Source of the DNA: Gammaproteobacteria bacterium
Lineage (GTDB): Bacteria; Pseudomonadota; Gammaproteobacteria; Arenicellales; JAOTYS01
DNA: 9,291 nucleotides
Assembly (NCBI GenBank): GCA_029861795.1
Contig: JAOTYS010000159.1
Location: forward strand, 1 to 9,291
Direction: 5' to 3'
Every line of letters starts with the position of its first letter. Positions within the stretch are counted from its first letter, which is position 1. This document shows, piece after piece, positions 1 to 6,019 of this stretch. The position numbers and the translations under genes are program-made. The notes beneath the pieces are model-generated. The model was not told the DNA's origin. It saw only the letters and a program-made list of their open reading frames with translations, and did no database searches.

Positions 1-1916
1 TCCACTTTGGTAGCACCTTCCTTCCCAGGGACCAGGAGATTTTGGCCAACATAGATCAAGCCACGGCTGCCTAACCCGTTCGAATGGATTAATGCTTTGC
101 AGTCAACCCTAAATGCACGCGCGATATCACAGGCGGTATCGCCCTTGCGCACAGTATATGTGCCGCCAGTGAGCTCAGGTGTGACTTCTGATGTTGACGC
201 CACTTTGGTAGCACCTTCCTTCCCAGGGACCAGGAGATTTTGGCCAACATAGATCAGGCCACGGCTGTTTAACCCGTTCGCGTGGATTAATGCTTTGCAG
301 TCAACCCTAAACGCACGCGCGATATCACAGGCGGTATCGCCCTTGCGCACAGTATATGTGCCGCCAGTAAGCTCAGGTACTGCACCGGGAACCGACGCTA
401 CCGTGGTCTTAGCGCCGTCCTTGCCGGGAATGAATAGCTTTTGGCCAACCCGGATTAATGCGCGCTTGCCTAACGCATTAGCATTGATGATGTCGCTACA
501 CTTGACCTGGAATGCCTGAGCGATACCACAGGCCGTGTCCCCTTTGCGGACCTTATAGTTGCCGCCTGCAAACTCCAATTTCTCGCCCGGCAGCTTATCG
601 AGCTTCGCAGTTTGTACCGCGCGACCCCCATCAAGCACCGGCAGTTTAAGCTGATAGCCTTTGGGCACCAGCCTCCAGCCGTTCCAGACATAACGAGTTA
701 GCCCAGGATTGAACACCTTAAGCTGTTCCTCTGATACCGAAAACACCTCTCTGATTCGCTTAACTGAGGTATCTCGTTTTAGCACCACGATATCGTAGCG
801 AAGTGGGGGATCGTCGTTGATATTCCCAAAATAACGCTCGGCGTTGCGGGCCACATACCGAGCCGCGAGGAAGCTCGCATAGAAATTTCGCACAGCCGTT
901 CGAAAGCTCCGCGACTTATATTTCCTCAAGACCTGTATATAGTCCGGACCCACCTCGTTGATGGCACGGCGCATACCGGCAACACCATAATTGTATGAGG
1001 TGATTACAAACGGATTGAGACGCCCTGAAGTCACATGTGGGTCTTTGGCTTTAGCTACGGCGGTAAGGACTTCCGTGGCCTCCCGTAAATACCGCGCGGC
1101 CGCCCACGTCGCAGCCTGGGGATCCAAGCGTTCGTCCATTGTCGCGCTAAGCTGTAACCCAAGGGTCCGCGCTGTACGCGGCATGATCTGCCACAAACCA
1201 GCAGCGCCAACCCGAGAATAGGCTTTTGGGTTATAGGCAGACTCAACAAACGGTAGGTATTGAATGTCCGACGGCAAATCGCTTTTCTTCAACACATCTT
1301 GAACCAGCGATCGATAAGTACCGTAACGTTGAAGTGCCTGGGCAAATCGATCACGGTTGCCCTGTTGACAACGCACATTTTTTGCCGCCGTGCGGATCTC
1401 TGAAACCTTCCTATTCGGAAACAATCCCAACAGATGACGCTCCTCAGCCGACCATTTGGTCTGCCCGCTCTCGAGCTTCGACGCTATCTGTTGGAGTGTC
1501 GTTCGGATCTTGGTACGACGCTTTTCTATGCTGCTCGCACTACCTCGCCGTTTGCAGGTCGCGGTGGTGTCCAACACAACGTAGACCCGTTCAGGCACTG
1601 CGGAATCGTGAAATACAACCTGGTCCGTGCGCCACGTGCGAAACACCTCTATCCAGAAATCAATGCGTCGGCGCAGTTCATTAGGGCACGGAAAGGTATC
1701 ATCACACTTAAGTGCGTGGGTCTCGAGCATGTGGTGAGCTGGAGCAGCCAAAGGGAGCAACATCAGTGACGAGCCCACTACTAGGCAAATAATGGTCCAC
1801 AGGCTGGACCGGGGGAAGCCAGCAGGTGTCTGGTATCGATTAATCGTTATACCCTTTGCTAAGGACCAGGATCTTCGATTTCGCACACTTGTACCTGGGA
1901 CCGGCATCCTATTCAT
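1..1916 (-). CDS. MltD-like lytic transglycosylase with LysM repeats (3' end outside window)
   Basis: This is a secreted murein lytic transglycosylase, expected to cleave the MurNAc-GlcNAc bond of peptidoglycan in the periplasm. The reading frame is open for 638 codons from ATG 1916 to the window edge. The start is fixed by a GAGGG Shine-Dalgarno five bases upstream and an in-frame TGA shortly before it. Residues 39-60 form a hydrophobic signal core ending in AAPA, behind an unusually long basic n-region; no lipobox is seen. Residues 65-190 hold a conserved-looking N-terminal region. The SLT domain follows, with FVESAYNP (catalytic Glu225), GAAGLWQIMP and a downstream SYNYG motif. A degenerate LysM-like segment lies near 360-420. 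Three clear LysM units start near residues 453, 520 and 586, each with a KGDTAC motif. The domain order matches MltD, but canonical E. coli MltD is a lipoprotein. More LysM units may lie beyond the edge. The family call is secure; the exact subfamily is not. Confidence 0.92.
   Translation of the reverse strand, partial: MNRMPVPGTSVRNRRSWSLAKGITINRYQTPAGFPRSSLWTIICLVVGSSLMLLPLAAPAHHMLETHALKCDDTFPCPNELRRRIDFWIEVFRTWRTDQVVFHDSAVPERVYVVLDTTATCKRRGSASSIEKRRTKIRTTLQQIASKLESGQTKWSAEERHLLGLFPNRKVSEIRTAAKNVRCQQGNRDRFAQALQRYGTYRSLVQDVLKKSDLPSDIQYLPFVESAYNPKAYSRVGAAGLWQIMPRTARTLGLQLSATMDERLDPQAATWAAARYLREATEVLTAVAKAKDPHVTSGRLNPFVITSYNYGVAGMRRAINEVGPDYIQVLRKYKSRSFRTAVRNFYASFLAARYVARNAERYFGNINDDPPLRYDIVVLKRDTSVKRIREVFSVSEEQLKVFNPGLTRYVWNGWRLVPKGYQLKLPVLDGGRAVQTAKLDKLPGEKLEFAGGNYKVRKGDTACGIAQAFQVKCSDIINANALGKRALIRVGQKLFIPGKDGAKTTVASVPGAVPELTGGTYTVRKGDTACDIARAFRVDCKALIHANGLNSRGLIYVGQNLLVPGKEGATKVASTSEVTPELTGGTYTVRKGDTACDIARAFRVDCKALIHSNGLGSRGLIYVGQNLLVPGKEGATKV
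3..398 (-). repeat. Two tandem 198-bp LysM-coding repeat units
   Basis: Bases 3-180 and 201-378 match over 178 positions with about 7 differences, giving a period of 198 bp (66 codons). Each unit encodes one LysM domain plus its linker. At the protein level the aligned part differs at only two residues. The next unit inward (about 399-590) is clearly homologous but far more diverged. This suggests that the outer pair arose by a recent in-frame duplication, or is kept alike by gene conversion. The left unit reaches the window edge, so the array may continue. Confidence 0.93.
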
Positions 1917-1921
1917 ACTTG

Positions 1922-1926
1922 CCCTC
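1922..1926 (-). promoter_or_regulatory. Ribosome binding site of the transglycosylase gene
   Basis: On the minus strand GAGGG sits five bases before ATG 1916. It decides the start: other in-frame ATG codons at 1907 and 1763 lack a comparable site, and starting at 1763 would remove most of the signal peptide. Confidence 0.7.
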
Positions 1927-2101
1927 GCTGACAACCAAGATCAGACCAGCCACACATTTCTAATGCTAGATGACCAGCGTGTGTCACACAGCCGCCGATA
2001 CCCCCATCCGATCGAAACCGGCTCATAAAAAGCTATAGCAGACGTATCAGGCTAAAGCCACTCAGCTTTGGGCCTTCGATCATTTTAATGCCCACCCCAA
2101 A

Positions 2102-2124
2102 CGGCAGTCGAAGGCAAGCTGCCG
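2102..2124 (-). terminator. Possible weak terminator downstream of tetR
   Basis: The arms CGGCAG (2102-2107) and CTGCCG (2119-2124) form a 6-bp GC-rich stem with an 11-base loop. On the minus strand it is followed by TTTGGGG, so the T-run is poor. It lies about 135 bp after the tetR stop codon. A similar stem at 2175-2194 (GCTGCC/GGCAGC) is an alternative. The evidence is weak for either. Confidence 0.22.
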
Positions 2125-2259
2125 CAGGCATCCGAGGAAATGCAGCCATCTCCACAAGTCGGCCAGGGAGCGCCGCTGCCCCAGTATCGGCAGCACCCGT
2201 TTCTGGCTATCTGACTAAGATACCCGTCGTGGTGGACGAACCCAGGCGGTGACCACTCG

Positions 2260-2862
2260 CTACTTAATAGAAAAGCCCGTGAGATAGTTATCAATTAGCT
2301 CGTCGGCGACTTCGTTCACCGACGCTTTACCCGCCACTCCCAGTTTTTGGGTGAGGCTCAAGATACAGATACCGTGGACCCCGCTCCACAGTGCTTGCGC
2401 CGCCAAACTAATGCTCTTGCGTGAACGTCTACCAGCGAACGGTCTGATCAGCTCCTGTACCAAGCCAAACATGCGATCAACCTTAGAAAGGAAACGGTCC
2501 GGCAAGCTCTCACCCTGGGGTAAACCATGTTCAAATACCGCTCTCCAGCGATTCCTATGCTCGGTAGCGAACCCGATATACGCACGCCCTAACGCGCGCA
2601 ACGCAACTCTAGACTGTGCGTGGCCCACCACAGCATCCTTTAACTTATGAAATAACTCATCTAAGGTCTGCTCATTCACCTGAATAACCAAATCATCTAG
2701 ATTGCGAAACACCATGTATAAACTACCCACGGTATAATCAATTTCCGCAGCGACCTTACGCGCGGTCAGGCCACCAAGACCTTCGCTCGCTATGATCTGC
2801 GATGCCGCCTGTATTGCCATCTGACGAATCTGTTCGCGGCTATGTTCGTTACGCCTGCCCAT
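2260..2862 (-). CDS. TetR-family transcriptional repressor with WHG-type C-terminal domain
   Basis: A 200-residue one-component regulator that is expected to bind DNA as a dimer and release it when a small ligand binds the C-terminal domain. Residues 8-55 form the TetR DNA-binding domain: an amphipathic first helix, then a helix-turn-helix with GGLTARKVAAEI, and the usual VGSLYMVFRNLDDL end (Y49, F52 and the LDDL capping). The C-terminal part carries ALWSGVHGI at 157-165, the signature of WHG-type (TetR_C_33) ligand domains. Length is typical. The start at 2862 is the only one available, because an in-frame TGA lies just upstream; its Shine-Dalgarno is poor. The gene is divergent from the lipid operon across about 200 bp of AT-rich DNA containing palindromes, so repression of that operon and of itself is the simplest inference. 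The ligand is unknown; a lipid or fatty acyl compound would fit the context but is not shown. Confidence 0.92.
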   Translation of the reverse strand: MGRRNEHSREQIRQMAIQAASQIIASEGLGGLTARKVAAEIDYTVGSLYMVFRNLDDLVIQVNEQTLDELFHKLKDAVVGHAQSRVALRALGRAYIGFATEHRNRWRAVFEHGLPQGESLPDRFLSKVDRMFGLVQELIRPFAGRRSRKSISLAAQALWSGVHGICILSLTQKLGVAGKASVNEVADELIDNYLTGFSIK

Positions 2863-2931
2863 GCTGACTGCTCATATCAAACTTAAGTATTTCCTCTAAC
2901 TAACTGATTATGAGTCTATTTTATAATATTA

Positions 2932-2960
2932 TTGAACAATGATCAATTAATTGCTAATAA
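2932..2960 (+). promoter_or_regulatory. Predicted sigma-70 promoter of the lipid operon
   Basis: TTGAAC at 2932-2937 and TAATAA at 2955-2960 are separated by exactly 17 bases, close to the sigma-70 consensus. Transcription would start near 2966-2968, inside the palindrome at 2962-2976. The resulting leader of about 100 bases runs to the start codon of the transporter-acyltransferase gene. Confidence 0.55.
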
Positions 2961-2961
2961 T

Positions 2962-2976
2962 TTAAACGTCGTTTAA
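2962..2976. promoter_or_regulatory. Candidate TetR operator palindrome
   Basis: TTAAACGTCGTTTAA is a perfect inverted repeat with 7-bp arms around one central base. It immediately follows the predicted -10 box and covers the predicted transcription start, where a bound repressor would block initiation. The length is normal for TetR-family operators. The assignment to the adjacent repressor rests on position and symmetry only. Confidence 0.5.
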
Positions 2977-2997
2977 TGACTGTAGATAAATAGTCAT
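2976..2997. promoter_or_regulatory. Second inverted repeat in the operon leader
   Basis: ATGACT and AGTCAT are separated by 10 bases, and the stem extends by two further pairs if one G-T pair is allowed. It directly abuts the 15-bp palindrome. It could be a second operator half-site pair or a small hairpin in the leader RNA; the sequence does not decide. Confidence 0.3.
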
Positions 2998-3070
2998 CAT
3001 GCGTTTACCGGGGTTCAAAACCGAACTCTTACGGCACAGCTACCGCTGACAAAACTTGCTACACCAAGCG

Positions 3071-4972
3071 ATGATCGAAAAAATACAGGCACCAAACCAG
3101 TTCTCCCTGCTTGGGCAGAAGCGTTTTCGCCCGTTTTTTCTCACACAATTTCTTGGCGCATTCAATGACAACTCATTCAAAAACGCGCTCATTATTGTTG
3201 TTGCCTACCAACTATACGATGCAACAAATGGAAATTCCGATACCTTGGTCAACTTGAGTTTTGGACTCTTTATCCTGCCGTTCTTTCTATTTTCAGCCAC
3301 AGCAGGACAACTAGCCGATAAGTATGAAAAATCAGGTCTAATACGCAGGATCAAAGCGCTTGAGGTTTTCATCATGTGTGTCGGCGCTGTGGGTTTCTAT
3401 TTGAACAACGTTCCATTGTTGTTAATCGTACTTTTTCTCATGGGTAGCCAGTCAACCTTCTTTGGCCCAATCAAATATGGAATTCTGCCTCAGGTACTAA
3501 CTCGCGACGAGCTGGTAGGCGGAAACGCTCTCGTAGAGACTGGCACCTTCGTAGCGATCCTGTTAGGCATGATCGTCAGTGGCGTCATCATGGGAACAGG
3601 ACCATTTAGCCGCTTAGGAATATCTGTAGCAATTGTATTTGTCGCAGTTGCCGGGTGGCTCACAAGTCGCCGAATACCCAAGGCAAGCGCTGCAGACCCC
3701 GACCTCACTGTCAATCTGAACTTCTTCAGCGAAACAATTCGACTGATAAAGTATGCCAAGCAAGACAGGACAATTTTCCTTTCAATCCTTGGCGTGTCTT
3801 GGTTCTGGTTCTACGGGACCTTGTTCCTAGCTCAGTTGCCAAGCTATGCCAAGCAGTATCTCGGCGGTAATGAGCAAGTCTTTGTATTTCTTGTGGCGGC
3901 CTTTACTGTAGGCATAGGCGCGGGCTCATTGCTGTGTGAACGCATGTCCGCCAAGCGCTTGGAAATCGGCCTGGTGCCCTTCGGCTCTATCGGCATGACG
4001 CTATTCGCCGTGGACCTGGCGTTCGCCCACCCTACACTAAGCAACACTGACATTGAACTCGCAGGCTTAACCGCCTTTCTAGATAACTCAGAAAACTGGC
4101 ATGTCCTGGTTGACTTGGTTTTGATCTCTCTCTTCGCCGGCTTCTATATCGTGCCGCTCTACGCATTCATTCAAAACCGTAGCGACCCGGCCCATAGATC
4201 CCGAATCATCGCAGCCAACAACGTGCTAAACGCGTTGTTCATGGTATTAGCTGCGCTAATCGCCATTGGGTTGCTGAGGGCGGGCTTAACTATCCCCCAG
4301 TTGTTTCTGACGGTCTCTCTGATGAACGCGGCAGTGGCCTTGTTCATATACAAGTTGGTGCCAGAATTCCTCATGCGGCTGATTATCTGGCTTTTGGTTC
4401 ACACTATTTACAGGCTGGAGGAACAAGGCATCGAAAACATCCCTGACAAAGGACCTGCAGTGCTTGTCTGCAATCATGTGAGTTTTGTGGACGCCTTGAT
4501 CATTGCCTCTGCCTGCCGCCGACCGGTGCGATTCGTTATGGACCACAACATCTTTAAGCTCCCTGTTCTCAATTTTGTATTCCGTACCGGGGGTACCATT
4601 CCCATCGCATCAGCCAAGAAAAATCCCGAGGTGCTGGATAGAGCATTTGACCAGATCGCAAGCGCGCTAGAACAAGGAGAGATTGTGTGTATCTTCCCCG
4701 AAGGGAAAATCACGTCCGACGGCAAAATGAACCCATTTCGCTCGGGCATCGAGCGCATCGTCGAGCGCACTCCTGTTCCGGTCATTCCTTTGGCTCTTCG
4801 TGGTCTATGGGGCAGCTTATTTAGCCGCCACGGAGGCGCCGCAATGCGCGGTTTGCCACGGCGACTGTGGGCAAGGATAGTGCTTGCCGCCGCGCCCGGC
4901 GTTCCCCCTCAGCAGGTGTCTGCAGTGATGCTTGAGAATACCGTTGCCACACTACGTGGTGAATGGGCATGA
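3071..4972 (+). CDS. LplT-like MFS transporter fused to PlsC-type acyltransferase
   Basis: An inner-membrane two-domain protein of 633 residues. Residues about 20-425 form a major facilitator transporter with many hydrophobic helices and an early QFLGAFNDNSFKNAL motif (26-40) typical of LplT lysophospholipid transporters. A cytosolic acyltransferase follows (about 450-585). It has NHVSFVDA with the HX4D catalytic pair H469/D474, GGTIPI (507-512), FPEGKIT (542-548) and PVIPLAL (569-575), the four ordered PlsC-family motifs. The likely role is import or flipping of a lysophospholipid or lysophosphatidate and its re-acylation. In Aas-type proteins the acyltransferase continues into an acyl-ACP synthetase (AMP-ligase) domain; here the protein ends about 50 residues after the acyltransferase, so the acyl donor must be made elsewhere. 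The start is uncertain: an in-frame TTG at 3056 would add five residues, an in-frame TGA lies at 3047, and neither start has a good ribosome site. Confidence 0.9.
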   Translation: MIEKIQAPNQFSLLGQKRFRPFFLTQFLGAFNDNSFKNALIIVVAYQLYDATNGNSDTLVNLSFGLFILPFFLFSATAGQLADKYEKSGLIRRIKALEVFIMCVGAVGFYLNNVPLLLIVLFLMGSQSTFFGPIKYGILPQVLTRDELVGGNALVETGTFVAILLGMIVSGVIMGTGPFSRLGISVAIVFVAVAGWLTSRRIPKASAADPDLTVNLNFFSETIRLIKYAKQDRTIFLSILGVSWFWFYGTLFLAQLPSYAKQYLGGNEQVFVFLVAAFTVGIGAGSLLCERMSAKRLEIGLVPFGSIGMTLFAVDLAFAHPTLSNTDIELAGLTAFLDNSENWHVLVDLVLISLFAGFYIVPLYAFIQNRSDPAHRSRIIAANNVLNALFMVLAALIAIGLLRAGLTIPQLFLTVSLMNAAVALFIYKLVPEFLMRLIIWLLVHTIYRLEEQGIENIPDKGPAVLVCNHVSFVDALIIASACRRPVRFVMDHNIFKLPVLNFVFRTGGTIPIASAKKNPEVLDRAFDQIASALEQGEIVCIFPEGKITSDGKMNPFRSGIERIVERTPVPVIPLALRGLWGSLFSRHGGAAMRGLPRRLWARIVLAAAPGVPPQQVSAVMLENTVATLRGEWA

Positions 4973-4984
4973 AGTACACGGGAT

Positions 4985-5890
4985 ATGGCGATGGCGGATC
5001 GGTTTGAGCCAGAACTCGTGCGCACGCTGCGACGCGATCGTCAACACGGATCCAGCGCGCTTGCCCAACGTACTCTGACAGATCTCGCCGATCTGATCCG
5101 TAACACACACCTATCTACTGCATCGACACTACGCGGTAGATTGTTCGACATTGCTGACCAGATTGCTGCTGCCAGGCCATCCATGGCAACGATTGTGAAT
5201 CAAATGGCCTGGTGGAAAGCAACGCTTGAGGATTTTAATGAGGATGATTTGTTGGGCTTTCGTAGCCATGCCCTGGCAGCCATTGAACGGCTACAATGTC
5301 AATCACAACAGGCAGTATATAGTGCCGCACACAACATGAGCCTCGAGCTCGGTCCCGACCAGGTCGTGATGACTATAAGCCTAAGTTCTACGGTAGTGAG
5401 GACATTTGAATTTCTAGCGCCCAGAATATCCGCCATTGTCACTGAATCCCGACCCCCAGGAGAAGGACGTACACTCGTGGAACAACTGTCTAAGCTCGGT
5501 ATTACGACTGACTTCATCACCGATGCACAGATGGGCCACTTCATATCCAGCGCCACCGCTGCCATCGTAGGGGCTGACACGGTCGCCGTCGACGGCTCTA
5601 TACTCAACAAGTCGGGCACATACCTCCTTGCGCTCGCTGCGCGCGAGTATCGCGTGCCTTTCTATGCATGCTTCGAAAGCTTCAAGCTATCCAAGGCGTC
5701 CCCTGAAAAAATATCTTTGGAGCCACACACCCCCGACGAATTTGACCCTCCAAAGCTGCCGCATGTCACCGCCCACAACATCTACTTTGAGCTAACCCCG
5801 GCTAAACTTGTAACTGCATGGATTACCGAGCACGGTGTGTTCAAAGACTTTAGACAGTTACCGTTATCGTCATCGCCGGCGCGACAGTGA
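4985..5890 (+). CDS. eIF-2B alpha/beta/delta-like protein (IF-2B superfamily)
   Basis: A soluble protein of 301 residues belonging to the superfamily that includes eukaryotic eIF-2B regulatory subunits, archaeal ribose-1,5-bisphosphate isomerase and the methionine-salvage isomerase MtnA. The N-terminal third is helical, with RPSMATIVNQ at 64-73. The Rossmann-like C-terminal part shows the family landmarks VVMTISLSSTVVR (127-139), TESRPPGEGRTL (153-164), GADTVAVDGSILNKSGTY (196-213) and VPFYACFESFKL (224-235). The isomerases carry a catalytic cysteine in the first of these strands (T-x-C-N-S-G type); here that position reads ISLSS with no cysteine, as in eIF-2B subunits. A regulatory or binding role is therefore more likely than isomerisation. 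ATG 4985 lies only 12 bases after the acyltransferase stop, so the two genes are almost certainly co-transcribed; ATG 4991 is a possible alternative start. Ligand and partner are unknown. Confidence 0.85.
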   Translation: MAMADRFEPELVRTLRRDRQHGSSALAQRTLTDLADLIRNTHLSTASTLRGRLFDIADQIAAARPSMATIVNQMAWWKATLEDFNEDDLLGFRSHALAAIERLQCQSQQAVYSAAHNMSLELGPDQVVMTISLSSTVVRTFEFLAPRISAIVTESRPPGEGRTLVEQLSKLGITTDFITDAQMGHFISSATAAIVGADTVAVDGSILNKSGTYLLALAAREYRVPFYACFESFKLSKASPEKISLEPHTPDEFDPPKLPHVTAHNIYFELTPAKLVTAWITEHGVFKDFRQLPLSSSPARQ

Positions 5891-6019
5891 CGCAAATAAA
5901 AGATGCCCAAACCGAGGACTATGGCAGACAAAGCGTCGCAGACCGGCATGGCGACCACTACGTTTAACGCTTGTGGGCAGTGCTCCTGATCCGTCGAGTA
6001 AACAACCAAGATTTAGCAC
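5891..6019. other. Short gap before the DUF349 gene
   Basis: No gene, clear terminator or strong promoter is visible in these 129 bases. The in-frame TAG directly before ATG 6020 rules out an upstream extension of the next gene. Whether that gene is transcribed from here or by read-through from the lipid operon cannot be told. Confidence 0.4.

Larger units (their letters stand above)
1917..2259. other. Noncoding gap between the transglycosylase and tetR genes
   Basis: This 343-bp gap holds no convincing gene. It should contain the promoter of the transglycosylase gene and the 3' end of the tetR transcript. Visible elements are a small perfect palindrome GTGTG-T-CACAC at 1979-1989, an imperfect hairpin at 2049-2075 (AGGC/AAAGC arms), and GC-rich hairpins at 2102-2124 and 2175-2194. 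I see no strong sigma-70 promoter and no classical U-tract terminator. Short reading frames here have no recognisable product. Confidence 0.5.
2863..3070. promoter_or_regulatory. Divergent control region between tetR and the lipid operon
   Basis: The stretch from about 2880 to 3000 is much richer in A+T than either flanking gene. It is dense in inverted repeats: CAATTAATTG at 2944-2953, TTAAACG-T-CGTTTAA at 2962-2976, and ATGACT/AGTCAT at 2976-2981 and 2992-2997. It must carry promoters for both directions. A minus-strand promoter for tetR may use TATAAA (2920-2925 on the plus strand as TTTATA) with an ATTGAT-like -35 box 16 bases upstream. Confidence 0.7.

Noticed and set aside
3..398. Tandem repeat considered as a CRISPR or intergenic repeat array
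   Set aside because: The units are 198 bp, adjacent without spacers, and encode LysM domains in frame.
1226..1769. Two overlapping plus-strand reading frames of 152 and 111 codons
   Set aside because: They lie antisense to the N-terminal and SLT part of the transglycosylase, have no recognisable domain, and their composition reads like a shadow of the real gene.
1792..2028. Plus-strand reading frame of 78 codons
   Set aside because: It is antisense to the signal peptide and ribosome site of the transglycosylase, and no product is recognisable.
2049..2075. Imperfect hairpin AGGC-AAAGC / GCTTT-GCCT as a terminator
   Set aside because: It has an internal mismatch loop, no T-run on the minus strand where a transcript would end, and no plus-strand gene upstream.
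2085..2294. Minus-strand reading frame of 69 codons after tetR
   Set aside because: It overlaps the tetR 3' end in another frame, and its sequence is rich in C, G and W without any motif.
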